Shown: positions 1-11,295 of the stretch, in pieces
Numbering within the stretch: position 1 is the first letter of the stretch
Layout: every line of letters begins with the position of its first letter
Origin: Morinoia aosen
Taxonomy: Eukaryota; Arthropoda; Malacostraca; Amphipoda; Talitridae
DNA: 64,000 bases
Assembly: GCA_030386875.1 (NCBI GenBank)
Contig: CM059563.1
Location: forward strand, 33,084,139 to 33,148,138
Reading direction: 5' to 3'
Translations under genes and position numbers: made by a program
The notes under the pieces: generated by a model
The model's input: the letters and a program-made list of their open reading frames with translations, nothing else
Told to the model about the DNA's origin: nothing
The model's database searches: none

Positions 1-19
1 GTATATAATGAGTTATAGG

Positions 20-1698
20 CAGGGATGGAAAAAACCCTGGGTTTTTAGAAAAACCCAACCCACATGGGTTTTTTTGGGTTAAATTGGGTTTTTTGGGCTT
101 TATTGGGTTTTTTGTAATACTTGTTTTTGTTTAAAAGAGTTATTTACATAGCTCCAGTTGCATCTTTTACAGATTTATATATATACACTTATTGAGTAAA
201 TATTGTTATTGATTAATTTATTCCCAACATTATATTACATTATTATATGAATTATTACATTATATGAACAATATATGAATTAAGCTTGTGCATCACAATT
301 ACCATTTACCAATTACCATATGCATAGAGACATAGCTCTGCAGTCGGTTAAGATGTAAGATGTGCAAAGAGAATTGCTATGCTTGTCAATTCATAGTAAG
401 TTGTTTTAGCAGCAGTCAGACGCAAGTCATGTAAGAGGGAAGCACCATGCAGATCATAAGTAACCACCACAAGCAACTTGAAGCAAGACTGCTGCACATC
501 ACTTAACAGTCATGCTGTTAACAACTTAACATGTGGATTGTGTGAGCTGGAGGGCTTAGCAGCGCAAGCCAAGTCAGTCAACCACACTGGTACATGTTAC
601 ACAACATGTAGTGACATGCCAAAATTTTTTTTTTAAATTTGCCAAAAAAATTCCTTATTACAGTTCAGGATAGCAACAAACACTAAAATGATTAGAAATA
701 AATGCTCCAACAGATTCCATCGTCAAATTTGTTCCAGTGCAGCTTGAATGCTCACCACAGGCCAGGCGTTTATTTACTTTCTTACCCAATGATGGCTGCG
801 GTCGTGTCTTACCCCATCTGACTAAAATTGTTTGACTTATTCCAAGCAAAGCTCTCACAGGAGACAGATATTGAAGAGTGGTTGGCTGAGTACAATCCAA
901 AGTTGATCGGTGCGATTTATTTGTATAAATTGATGGACTCCAAAATCTTCCCAAAACACATGTTCAACAAGAACATAACTAAGACAATGACTTCTCGTTG
1001 ATGGTGGGATATTCAAGACATGAAACAACAGAAAATGCAGATTCCTGAATAAACACTGGCAGAGGGTTTCTGCAAGTTTATAAGCAATCTTCATTCATGC
1101 TTTGTAAGTTCAGGATCCATTAAGAGAATTTTCTAAACATTTGGAATTGTGTGGAATAAATTGAGAAATAGATTAGGATCAGAACGCCCACAGAAATTGG
1201 TCTCAGTATATTGCCACCTCACAAATGATCATGATGTGGATGACAACGATGAAATGGCAGTGGATGTAGAAAAAGAAACACAGTAGTACTGTAGTAGCAG
1301 TCTAGTCTAGAAGACAGAGGAAGAATTCAGAAGTCTCTATACTCTCAAATAGTCAAACTGTATTTGTTTCTTAGTTTTTGTTTTTTACTTTGAGAATGGA
1401 ACTCATGGAAATATGCTAGTCCCTCTAGTTTTTTTGTGATTAGGGTTTTTCTTATTTTATTTTAATAGTGTTTATTTTTGGTTTTCAATATTTATTGTCA
1501 TAGTCATGCAAATGCCTTGGAAAAATTTTTAACAATATAAATATTTAGCTTATTTTGATTCTATAAGCTAGAAAACAAGTGAAATTTAAATAGCACTAAT
1601 AAAACCCAAAAAAGCCCTAAAAAACCCACTATTTAGGTTTTTTTTTCACGTGGGTTTTTTTGGGCTTTTTTGGGTGGGTTTTTCATGTGCCAACCCTG
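20..1698. mobile_element. hAT-type DNA transposon, degenerate, with AAACCC/GGGTTT-rich ends
   Basis: Ends CAGGGATGG...CCAACCCTG are flanked by a perfect 8-bp target duplication GTTATAGG (12-19 and 1699-1706). Both subterminal regions (about 20-115 and 1600-1690) are dense in AAACCC and GGGTTT/GGGCTTTTT runs in inverted arrangement. No intact transposase is readable; a 98-codon minus-strand frame at 658-954 is not convincing. The 8-bp duplication and CAGGG terminus are typical of hAT. It is inserted in a copy of the GGTAAAT foldback family (the flanking sequence is that family's GAGTTATAG-GGTAGGTTTAG module). Confidence 0.75.
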
Positions 1699-1788
1699 GT
1701 TATAGGGGTAGGTTTAGTTTTGTCTTTGATGACAAATGCGCTTGAATAAACAAATAGGTACTACTCATCGATTTTTGAATTTTTGTTG

Positions 1789-2490
1789 GGTCAATGTTGG
1801 GCTTAATGTTTAATGTAATCATGGAAATGAATAATTCCATTGCTGTGAATCACTAGAGGAATGCATGTAAAAACGTTTTACTAGAATGACATTCTGCTCG
1901 CTGATGCATTATTTTTTCGAATTTTTGAACTTTGAAGTTGGCATTTACGCTCCAAAGAAAGCGAGCGCACCAAGCGCAATTTAATTAATAACGGAAGCTA
2001 ACCCCTTATTACAAAATTGAAGAGGTTGGGTCGTGAGGGGGAGCCACAGTTCTTTTAGTGAAAATTATAAATAAAGCTTCTAACTCACCAATTAGGGTGA
2101 CGACCGAAATCTTGTTTATATCAGCTCCAAGATGGCGACCACCATGGGCACTGCCATCTTGGAGCCAATGTAAACAAGATTGCGGTCGTCACCCTAATGG
2201 GTAGGTTAGACGCTTTATTTATAATTTTCACTAAAAGAACTGTGGCTCCCCCTCAAGACCCAGCCTCTCTACATTTGTAATAGGAGGTTAGCTTCCGTTA
2301 TTAATTAAATTGCGCTTGGTGCGCTCGCTTCCTTTAGCACGCGAAAGCCAACTTCAAAGTTCAATAATTCAAAAATAATGCATCATCAAGCAGAATGTCA
2401 TTTATGTTGAACGTTCTTAAATGGGTTCCTTTAGTGATTGTTCGGAATAAAATTATTAATTTCCATGATTGCATTAAACCCAACATTGAC
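1789..2490. mobile_element. GGTCAAT-family foldback transposon, copy A
   Basis: An almost perfect 702-bp palindrome: arms of about 340 bp meet at ~2140 around CCAAGATGGC...GCCATCTTGG. Ends GGTCAATGTTGGG / CCCAACATTGAC. Flanked by the 9-bp direct repeat TTTTTGTTG (1780-1788, 2491-2499). No coding capacity, so it is a non-autonomous element whose superfamily is not settled; 8-9 bp duplications fit hAT, P or Mutator-like. Confidence 0.75.
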
Positions 2491-3014
2491 TTTTTGTTGC
2501 TTGAATCATGGTAATAACATCAAAATAAACTACTTTTTATCCATACACTTTTTTCGTCAAATGAGTATTTAATGAGGTATAACGGTAGATTTAGTTTCGT
2601 CTTTGATGACGAGGGCGGCAGAAGCGAGACTCCAAATGCAGTGATGCCGTAGGGTGCAGTCGATGAATTGCTTCACACTTCGAACACTGGAGTTGGCTTT
2701 CTAGCTCACCGACTTTTTAGGACTTTATAACCCATTAATGCCGATAATTCTACAAAGTTTATTAAAACACAATTTTCAGCTAAACTGATTTATTAGTCTC
2801 CCATAAGTAATTGTAAAGAAAAAAAAATTGTATTAATTACTGAAATACAAACTGGCAACTATACTTTCCACCCAGCAATAAAATAATGTATACAGTTAAT
2901 GAGTAATCAAAGTTACCATGAAAAATTTTCTGTTAGTAACTGTTCATATATTGTCTTTCCTAGGTTTCTTTTTTGGCGTGAAAGATTTTCACAAACTCTA
3001 GGTGTACAGGAATG

Positions 3015-3788
3015 GGTTAATGTGAAGTTTAATGTGATCACGGAAAATAATAATTTTATTTCAAAGAATCACTAAAGGAACCCATTTAAGAACGTTTTAC
3101 ATGAATGACGTTCTGCTCGCTGATGCGTTATTTTCGAATTGATAAACTTTGAAGTTGGCTTTTGCGCACCAAAGGAACAAGCGCGCAAAGAAGAATTTAA
3201 TTAATAACGGAAGCTAACCCCCTAATACAAACGTTAAGAGGTTGGGTCGTGAGGGGGAGCCACAGTTCTTCTAGTGAAAATTATGAATAAAGGTTCAAAG
3301 CAACCCATTAAGGTCACGTCAACAATTTGTTTACATCTGCTCCAAGATGGCGGCGGCCGTACCGGGTGGTGCCATCTTTGAGCTGACTGCAAAGGTGATG
3401 ACGTAATAATGATGACTAAAAAAAACGTAAAAAGCACCAAGTACAAAAAATAGTACCTTACCTTTTTTGTGTTATGAACTGATAACAATATTTCTTGTTA
3501 TTTTATTAACAATTTCTATCATTCTTTCATTTCTACAAAGTTCTGGCAAAAACTTTAACACCTCATGATCTGAACTTTGCCTTTCCCGAAGCAACCTGGT
3601 CGTACTCTGTGTTGCACATTTTGCGCGGGATAGCGATTTCACCTATAACTTCAGAGCTGAAAAATTCATAAATAACGCATCAGCGAGCAGAATGTCTATT
3701 TTGTAAAACGTTCTTAAATGGGTTCCTTTAGTGATTATTTGGAATAAAATTATTATTTTTCGTGATCACATTAAACTTCACATTGACC
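3015..3788. mobile_element. GGTCAAT-family foldback transposon, copy B
   Basis: 774 bp. Ends GGTTAATGTGAAG / CTTCACATTGACC, 8-bp target duplication CAGGAATG (3007-3014, 3789-3796). The arms share the CTAAAGGAACCCAT, CATTCTGCTCGCTGATGC-like and GGGAGCCACAG modules with copy A. The centre (about 3380-3660) is unique. It interrupts the C-terminal Cys-rich region of the piggyBac transposase remnant. Confidence 0.8.
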
Positions 3789-4312
3789 CAGGAATGCTGC
3801 ACACGCTGCAAAAATAAATGATACGGGAGCCACATTCACGGCATCTGTTGTACGGACTTTTGCCTTTATAGGTCCAATGATGCTGACTGCTGTACCGCAG
3901 TGTGTTCACAACAGGCATAAGAACTGGACCTGGTTTTGCCTTAATTTTCCCATAATTAGTCAGTTGATATCACCAGTTGCTCTGAGAATTCTAATAAGCT
4001 AATTTTCCTATCATGTTCTCTGGAAAGTTTACATCCATTTACAACTTGAGTGTTGACGGTTCAGGCAAATAGAGGCCACCACCATTTCTTTGATCTTATT
4101 CTGCACCGGTGTGCTGCTACTTGTTGATCAAATAGGTCCACGCCACCCATGTGCTGGTTATAAATGTGGATTGAGTGCGGTTGGTCAACTTCAACGTGTT
4201 TCTTGTCAACTCGAGTCCACCGTTTTCATTTTTTTTGCAGGATCTGAATGAAGTTTGTTTGAGGCAATGCTTTCCACTTTGTTGTCTTTTCACTTTACAA
4301 CTGAAATGCAGA

Positions 4313-4852
4313 GTAAATATGTAGAAAAGTTCAGTAATATATTTTCCACTTTTTGTTGCCTAATCATAGTTAATTAGATCGAAATAAATAAGTTTTCTTC
4401 TATGCACTTTCCATCTTAAATGAATATTTGACAAGTTATAGCGATATGTTGATTTTCGTCTTTGATGACGATTGCGATCGAATAAACCAATTGATTTTCG
4501 AATTTTTGGTGCTTAAATAATGATAATAACATCAAGATAAACTTCTTTTCACCTATACACTGTTTGCGTCAAATGAGTATTTACCGAGTTATAGCGTTAG
4601 GTTTAGTTTTGTCTTTGATGACGAGCGCATTGGAAGCGAGACTCCATTGCAGTGTTGCCATACGCCATGCTGATCAATTTCTTTCTGCTTTAAACACTGG
4701 AGTTGCGGTAAGTCATTTACCGCTATAACTTATAAAATATTCATTTAAGACGGAAAGTGCATAGAAGAAAACTTGTTTATTTTGATCTAATTAACTATGT
4801 TTAGGCAACAAAAAGTAGAAAATCAATTACTGACCTTTCTTACACATTTACC
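4313..4852. mobile_element. GGTAAAT-family foldback transposon, copy P1
   Basis: 540 bp with inverted arms of at least 110 bp (CCACTTTTTGTTGCCTAATC at 4350 against the complementary GGCAACAAAAAGTAGA near 4804). Flanked by an imperfect ~8-10 bp repeat, GAAATGCAGA on the left and AAAATACAGA on the right. Inserted in the piggyBac pseudogene. Non-coding. Confidence 0.7.
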
Positions 4853-5763
4853 AAAATACAGATTGAGAATGCTTCATCCCTAGTTCCTTGTTGTTCTTTT
4901 TCCAAGACTTTTCTGGGTCTTAAAGGGGCACCAGATAGTCGGTGTTCTCTTAACGCACAAGTGGCTGCGATTTTTTTATGTGAAAGTTCCTCTAGTAATG
5001 CAAAGGAGCCTAAGAAATTGTCAAATACAATGTGCTGCCCGGGTTTTATGCTCACTCTTTCAATCATTTCTAGCACAACTTCATGTAGTCTGCATTTATA
5101 TCGCTACAAGGAATTCCCATCTGGTGAGCATAGTTTTTACTCTGTTCACACAAAACATTGATCCAATCTTCTGTCCAAAACCATTCCTCAAAAAATTCTA
5201 GAGGATTGGATTTTGGAATGTCAACTACCTCACCTGTTTTGCTGAAATCTGGTACTAGATTTGCAACCTTCTATCAGTGTGCCACATGTAGACACACATG
5301 TAGTCCACCTTTTTTTGTTGTTTTGATCCACAGCCAGTTGATTTTGAGGGTGGATTGAATTAAATTTCAGACTGATTGTTTTCCACATCATTATTCAAAA
5401 CCTTGGTGAGTAAAATTCTCCTAGGAAGGTGCCCTGAATCACAAATAACTTCATCATCTGAAGCATCACTATCCTGGTCTGGTGCAGCTTCAGGCATCTC
5501 TTCAGGGGGCTCTATTGCTACTTTGACTTCATTATGCTCTTCTTTATCTTCTAACAAGAAATCATGAATTTCGTCTGGTGACAACCTGAAGTAAGGGTTG
5601 AAATGTATTATTACTAATTGTCAAGTGATATAATGGAAAAAAAGCGATTCTGTAATTTTATTACCGAGTGGCAAGCACATTTGCCACAAATGCATATAGT
5701 AAAATATAGAGGTTGAATGAGATTAGAATTATGTAAATGCATACATATATTAGAACATCTTTT

Positions 5764-6488
5764 GGTAAATTTTGAGCGTTGGGTAGTAATCGATTTTCTA
5801 GTTTTTGGTGCCTAAACATACATAATGAGATCGAAATAAACAATATTTTTTCTATACACTTTCTGTCAGAAATAACTATTGTACAAGTTACAGCGGTAAA
5901 TGACTTACTGCAACTCTAGTGTTTGAAGCTGAAAGAAATTCATCGAGCGCATCGTATGGCAACACTACAATAGACTCTTCCTTCCGACGCGCTCGAATGC
6001 TCGAGCGCATCCCATCATCTAAGACGAAAGTCAACACACCGCTATAACTCGTTAATTTTGGGTGATAATTTCTTTTGTGTTATTAACTAAAAGATCCTAG
6101 AAGTGGGTTCAGGCTCCATGGGGTGAGGTGAGCTAATGATACATTAAAAATTATTCAAACGTATTCTAACAGCTCAATTGCGCAAAAAACATAACCTACC
6201 GCACTAACTCGTAAAATACTAATTTGCTGCAAAAAGTGTATGGAAGAAAAGTAGTTCATTTTGATGTTATTATCACGATTCAAGTAACAAAAGTTGGAAA
6301 ATCGATTAGTAGCTGTTCATTCAATTGCATTCGTCATAAAAGGCAAAAATTAACATACCGCTATAACTCTTGAAATAGTCATTTCTGGAGAAGTGCATAG
6401 AAGAAAAGTTGTTCATTTCCATCTAATTTACTATGTTTAGGCACCAAAACCTGGAAAATGGATTACTCCCCAACGCTCAACATTTACC
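5764..6488. mobile_element. GGTAAAT-family foldback transposon, copy P3
   Basis: 725 bp. Ends GGTAAAT...ATTTACC; 8-bp target duplication CATCTTTT / CAACTTTT with one mismatch. The inner part carries the CGCTCGA-rich module and a central segment (about 6058-6190, ATCCTAGAAGTGGGTTCAG) that is also found in copy C and, inverted, in copy P4. Confidence 0.72.
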
Positions 6489-6921
6489 CAACTTTTTAAC
6501 AACAGCTTTCAGTATAGTATTGAAACATAGCTGACAGATATAAGCAATAACTTATGTTTTTTCTGGTGTAGAAACGCCATTGATCACAGCAGCAACTTCC
6601 AAGGTCAATTGAGCAGACATGAAGCACAGCCAACTGCTGTAACTGCTTCTGAACTCGTTCTGTGCTTGTTTCTTTACTGTTAGACTCCAATACAAACTCT
6701 CACATTCATAGTATTGAAAACAATTCATTTTTTTATGTGCAAGTATACTTGCCAAGCGGCATTAATGGGTTAATTCTGATTGAAGATGATATACAAGTCT
6801 GAGCAGGCTGGTTCTTGTGCGCCATCTGTTTTGATATTTAGGACACTTTAGACATATAGCTAAAGATTCCATCAAAAGTGCCAACAACAGACCACTTAAA
6901 TTTGAGATAGGCCTACCTAAG

Positions 6922-7027
6922 ACAAAAAAATTGGAAGAATTAGTGACCAAGTGTGTGCATTTACTTACTATGTAGTAACCCTACATACTAAGTAAATCCA
7001 CACACTTGGTCACTAATTCTTCCGATT
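6922..7027. repeat. Inverted duplication of flanking DNA at the end of copy P4
   Basis: About 50 bases running up to CTATGTAG at 6975 are repeated as their reverse complement immediately after a 5-base loop (TAACC), ending in TTGGTCACTAATTCTTCC. Arms differ at a few positions. It would extrude as a hairpin. Confidence 0.85.
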
Positions 7028-7578
7028 TTAAGGAGATGCAACTAATCGATTATTGAAATTTTGTTGCCTGTATCATGGTAATTATATTGAAATAAGCAAC
7101 TTTTCTTCTATCCACTTTTTGGGGCAACTGAGGATTCAACAAGTTATAGCGGTAGGTTTAGTTTGGGTAGAGTACGTTTCGGTACTTTTTAATTCATTAT
7201 TTGCCAGCCCCGCAGAGCCTGCGGAGCCTGAACCCACTTCTAGGATCTTTTAGTTAATAACACAATAGAAATTATCACCCCAAAAATTACTAATTATAGC
7301 GGTATGTTCATTTTTGTCTTAGATGGTGGGAATGCGCTGAATCATTCGAGCGCGTCGGAAGGGAGAGTCCATTGTAGTGTTGCCATCCGGCGCGCTCGAT
7401 GAATTACTTGCCGCTTGAAACACTAGAGTTAGGGTCAGTAATTTACCGCTATTACTCATTAAATACTCATTTACCTCAAAAAGTGCATAGATGAAAAGTT
7501 GTTTATTTTGATGCAATTACCATAATATAGGCAACAAAATTTCGAAAATCGATTAGTTGCATCTCCTTAACATTAACC
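6976..7578. mobile_element. GGTAAAT-family foldback transposon, copy P4
   Basis: Inner arms AAGGAGATGCAACTAATCGA (7031 on) and its complement near 7549-7570. The right end CATTAACC is followed by CTATGTAG (7579-7586), which matches CTATGTAG at 6968-6975 on the left, an 8-bp target duplication. The left end carries an extra inverted copy of flanking DNA (described separately). It contains the AGTGGGTTCAG module in reverse orientation at ~7165-7290. Confidence 0.68.
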
Positions 7579-7586
7579 CTATGTAG

Positions 7587-8678
7587 ACTATCTAACATTT
7601 GGTCTCAAGGATGATCCATATTTGATGAACATACAGACATGAGCCTTCATGTCCATTTACAGTCTCTCGTACAATAATGCAAGCAAAATTGAAATGGCTC
7701 TACTCTAGTTTGGATTGTTGAGTTAGAAAATTAATTATAGGGGAGACACTCATGGAATTTAAACGTTTAGGTTTGTTGATGATAAAAGACTAAATGGTAG
7801 ACTGAAAATGAGGTGAGAAGAATGGTATAAAAATCAGAACCTTGCATATATTCAGTGTACTTTAAAATATAAATTAGGCCTTGAATGTGCAACCAACTAA
7901 GAACAATTTAATTAGGTTCGAAAAATCTAATTATTTGAGAAATAATCGTTTCAGATATTCTAAAAGTTAAATAGCAAAAAAGTTGATCTTGACTAACCTG
8001 CTCATAAAGTTTGGCAAAGCAACCAAAAATGGATTTATTATGAGGCCTTACATGTGGAAAATATGATTTCTCTTGCTGCAGTTCAGAGTTGAAGAATGTA
8101 ATCCATACTATTTTTCCTGAAATGAATTTCTTCAAGAATTCTATTTTATTTTGCTCAATTTTATGTATATTTCACCAATGAGGCCTAAATATGTTGTTGA
8201 ATAATCTTTGAAAATATTCATCTATGTTTGTTTGTGGAATTGTTTCATTTATTTGTGGTAAAGTTTGTCTTATAACATGTTGGCATATCAAAGTAAAAAA
8301 TGATCTCATATTTTGCATTTAACACTAAATTTTAATTATTTCCATTTGTTACAGCTGTTTATGTATTGCTAAAATGTTTGGTAGCTTGTGCGAAGGAAAA
8401 GTTAAGGAAGAATTTTCTCTAATATATATGGTTGATCCCCTCAGGAAACATAGGATTGTCGTGACCCTCTTTATTTTGTTTCGCTGAGGTCACGGTCTTC
8501 ATTTTTTTTTTCTGCCGTTATTCTTTGTTGTGATGTAAGATATTTTCCATGTGATATTATTAGTCGTGACATTAAGATTATTCGTCACCTTTCTTTTATT
8601 TTCTACTTGTTAATATCAATGTAGCTGCCACCAACTCAGAGTAAGTCTGAGTAAATATTTAATTCAATCTTCGGTAAG
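7587..8678. other. AT-rich interspersed DNA, nothing recognised
   Basis: No gene, tandem repeat or transposon end could be supported here. Short frames such as a 75-codon minus-strand one at 7908-8135 show no known motif. Confidence 0.5.
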
Positions 8679-8682
8679 CGTA

Positions 8683-9193
8683 TGTAACGACCACGAGCCT
8701 GAAAACGTTTAGTTACTGGGAACCGACCTGTCAGGATGCCGGCCAGACAGGGAATAGCTACTCAGGCTTAAATAGCTAAGGCCAGATACGAGGTCAAAGT
8801 ACGGCACGGACAAGACAAGAGTATATATTAAAACAGGGGAATGATAATTTACAGACAGACTCAGGGCGTGTCTTGCGGTAGCCGCCTCTCTCACACGAGA
8901 TCGTAATTCTACCGCTGACTTAACACCCCGGCAGAACACCCTAAGTTCCAACAGATAAAAGAGGCATAGGATTCGGGCAAGCACGACCAAGGTCACTTAC
9001 GAACATCAGGCAACCAGCTTTATTGGCCTGCTCGTAGACAAGTGCACCCTATGACGGTCCTGACGCAACTGCCTAGCTTCAATCGAGCAGCCGCCCACTT
9101 TAGCTGCAGCCAAGCAGCAACTGGACGGAGCTCTATGTACACGCCAGCGGTACAGTTGACGTACACAATACGTAGTGAAGTCTCTTCACTACA
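8683..9193. mobile_element. Probable solo LTR
   Basis: A 511-bp GC-richer block starting TGTAACGACCACG and ending CTTCACTACA (TGTA...TACA), flanked by a 4-bp direct repeat CGTA (8679-8682, 9194-9197). A TATA-like stretch TATATATTAAAAC lies at ~8822. No second LTR or internal coding region is nearby. A 4-bp duplication would fit a Gypsy-type element. Confidence 0.5.
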
Positions 9194-9197
9194 CGTA

Positions 9198-9662
9198 TAA
9201 TCCGGCTTAAGGCCATAAATTAATCATGCATTTTAGCCGTGTTTCCTGGCTACAAACATCATCTTTTCTTCTGAATCATCATGTCCTCTCCTCCTATTTA
9301 TCCGAGGGTTATTAAAGACACAGGAGATATCAAAGAAATTCACTATTGAACACAGTAAAATATTGAGATATTAATCATCGAAAATACGCATCCATTGAAT
9401 GAAAGTGACTTACGCATTCACATACTAATATACTTAGAAGCGTGAGAGGGAACTGGGATTTGACATGAAATCAGAGGGAAACTTATCTTGCGATTTGGAG
9501 GTTAGGGCTCGCAGACTGAGCGTCGCCTGGCTGGCGCGCCGGAGCAAGGTCGCCATTTTTGGTAGAGGGCAGAGAGACCAGGTTGATGTTTGAGGCTATG
9601 CCGACTGTTAGCGGTTTAGGTTGACAACCTCTAATTTACGTTATTGGAGCTGCAGTTGAGTA
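9198..9662. other. No feature recognised
   Basis: Intergenic or 5' intronic DNA with no supported ORF or repeat boundary. The short GC-rich stretch around 9510-9560 is unassigned. Confidence 0.4.
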
Positions 9663-9675
9663 TTCTTGAAGTAAA

Positions 9676-10041
9676 CCCCTCAGGGGGATACAATTATTGT
9701 ATCTATGGGAATTAGCGCTCCCAGGGGGACAATGTGAGGGCCCGAGCTAAAGGTTAGGTAGGCTTTCTTTTGTTAAAATAGAATAGGTTTTGTTGTGTTA
9801 CGGACCATCTTTTTTTCGGTTCACTGCTGTCCTGTTTTTCACCGCCTACCACTTTCTTCTTCAACTTTTTCTTGTTTCATGAACTTCTTTCTTAGCTTTC
9901 TGTTTCTGTGCCCTTTCTGCATAGATTCCACGTTCCCTTAACTCCATACTAAATGGTGCCTTCTTCCTTCCTCTCTTTACATCTCATTGTTGAGGATAGG
10001 GAGGCTTAAACTAACTAATAAACTAAACTAATAAACTAAAC
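9676..10041 (+). mobile_element. CCCCTCAGGGGG retroposon, copy 1 (full length, reference copy)
   Basis: A 366-bp copy flanked by the perfect 13-bp target duplication TTCTTGAAGTAAA (9663-9675, 10042-10054). It starts CCCCTCAGGGGGATAC, passes through TTCGGTTCACTGCTGTCCTG and AAATGGTGCCTTC, and ends GGGAGGCTTAAACTAACTAA plus an (AATAAACTA)-type tail. Variable-length duplications and a simple 3' tail point to target-primed reverse transcription, so it is SINE-like. I could not convince myself of tRNA A/B boxes. Confidence 0.8.
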
Positions 10042-10054
10042 TTCTTGAAGTAAA

Positions 10055-10670
10055 TCACTTTCGAGCGAATGAGGGCACAGATGTTCTAGGATGACTTGAA
10101 GTAGTGAATTTGAGAGACGAGCCTCGGCCCAACTGGGCCAAGGAAGGTGACTGATTACGCACAACTGCTCACGGTGGTGCTCTGGCCCTGACTGCCCTCG
10201 CTCTCTGAAGCAACGACGCTTAGGCGTCACCTTGAGGTGCCAACTCTGAATAACGACTTAACAAGGTTACCAATAAGAACATGATACATCCCCACTATCG
10301 AATAGAAAACATACATCATTAACCTTACCCTCATTACTATATAAAAAATCCCCACAAACAATGTTATACATATTAATTAAAGCAAATGAAGACATCCGTT
10401 GAGGTTCTTGGCCCCTTCCGTTAGCATCCTCGTTCGTTACGTGTATCGACGACGTCTGGACGTTGTTCCTGACGAGCCAACTGTTCTTGAATTTAACGTT
10501 GCAATGCTTTCTCGCAGAAATCAGGCTTAATATTCGGTCTTTTAGAATCATCAAGGATTACGTTGTAGGCCAAGCAACGCTCCTCTAAATTCTTAGCGAT
10601 GTAGGCCAAGCAACGCTCCTCTAAATTCTTAGCGATGTTCCGTACTCAGTTATGCAGAGGAGCATAACAG
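10055..10670 (-). other. Possible retroelement remnant with a 36-bp tandem duplication
   Basis: The minus-strand frame 10554-10267 (95 codons) ends in VCFLFDSGDVSC, resembling the active-site loop of a retroelement aspartic protease (DSG), but nothing else supports it. At 10565-10636 the 36-bp unit starting GTAGGCCAAGCAACG is present twice in tandem, identical. Confidence 0.3.
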
Positions 10671-10678
10671 GATAGGTG

Positions 10679-11284
10679 GGTCAATATGCAGTTTAATGCG
10701 CTCATGGAAATTAACAATTTCATTCCAAAGAATCACTAAAGGATCACATCTAAAAATGTTTTACACGATTGACATTCTGCTCGCTGATGCGTTATTTTTG
10801 AGTTATTCAACTGAAATTTTTGTAAACTGAATTCAACTGAAATACAATAAAGGTTATCACCATAAAATATTAGCGAGACTGGGGTAGTGAATACTGAAAT
10901 TGATATGCACTCAACATCAGTTTCAATATGGCCACCATTGTAGAACATTAGCAAAACTGTAGGAGTAAATACTATAGATTTAGTATTGTAATATTTTGGG
11001 TGATAACCTTTATTGTGTTAATAACTAAACCATCCTAGAAGTGGGTTCAGGGTCTGCGGGGTCGGCAAATAATACATTACAAAGTCCCCAAGCGTACCCG
11101 AACGGCTCAAGCGTGCAACGCAACTGCTATGGAAGACAAAAATTTCAAAGTTGAATAACTCGAAAATAATGCATCAACGAGCAGAATATCGTTCTTGTAA
11201 AAGGTTTTTTTTAGTGTGTTCCTTTAGTGATTCTTTAGAAGAGAACTGTTAATTTTTGTGAGCGCATTAAACTGCATATCGACC
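10679..11284. mobile_element. GGTCAAT-family foldback transposon, copy C
   Basis: 606 bp. Ends GGTCAATATGCAG / CTGCATATCGACC; perfect 8-bp target duplication GATAGGTG (10671-10678, 11285-11292). Arms share AATCACTAAAGGA and GCTCGCTGATGCGTTATTTT with copies A and B. The centre carries the AGTGGGTTCAGGGTCTGC module shared with the GGTAAAT family. Confidence 0.8.
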
Positions 11285-11295
11285 GATAGGTGATA

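Larger units (their letters stand above)
1..2726. repeat. GGTAAAT-family foldback element, host copy split by two insertions
   Basis: 1-19, 1707-1788 and 2500-2720 together carry the internal modules of the GGTAAAT foldback family (the TTATAGGGGTAGGTTTAG arm, the GTCTTTGATGACGA module and a TTTTTGTTGCTTGAATCATG arm). They are interrupted by the hAT at 20-1698 and by a GGTCAAT foldback element at 1789-2490. The left end is outside the window. The right end is lost at the piggyBac boundary near 2727. Confidence 0.6.
2960..5584 (-). pseudogene. piggyBac transposase pseudogene
   Basis: Read on the minus strand from 5584: an acidic N-terminus (MSPDEIHDFLLEDKEEH, PDQDSDASDDE), the N-domain LEFFEEWFWTEDWINVLCEQ at ~5210-5150, then VFDNFLGSFALLEEL with the family's FDNF aspartate (~5020), KKIAATCALREHRL, then (after the 4313-4852 insertion) YNQHMGGVDLFDQ and RSKKWWWPLFA near 4150-4060, and a Cys-rich tail CRECGSRIIYFCSVCSIP at ~3840-3790. 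This tail continues after copy B as a short FHAKKET end near 2966. The stretch expected between the N-domain and FDNF, which would carry the first catalytic Asp, is deleted. A stop follows PLFA. It cannot encode an active enzyme. Confidence 0.8.
2731..6769 (-). mobile_element. piggyBac-family transposon carcass (~4 kb, three nested insertions)
   Basis: Inverted ends CCCATTAATGCCG (2731-2743) and CGGCATTAATGGG (6757-6769). The right end is followed by TTAA at 6770; the left is preceded by ATAA, a one-base change from the piggyBac TTAA target. The minus-strand transposase remnant lies inside. Foldback elements at 3015-3788, 4313-4852 and 5764-6488 are inserted in it, so about half of the span is later sequence. 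Confidence 0.7.

Noticed and set aside
9676-10041. tRNA-derived SINE with A and B boxes
   Set aside because: GGTTCACTGCTGTCC only partly resembles a B box and TAGCGCTCCC fails the A-box pattern, so no tRNA origin is claimed.
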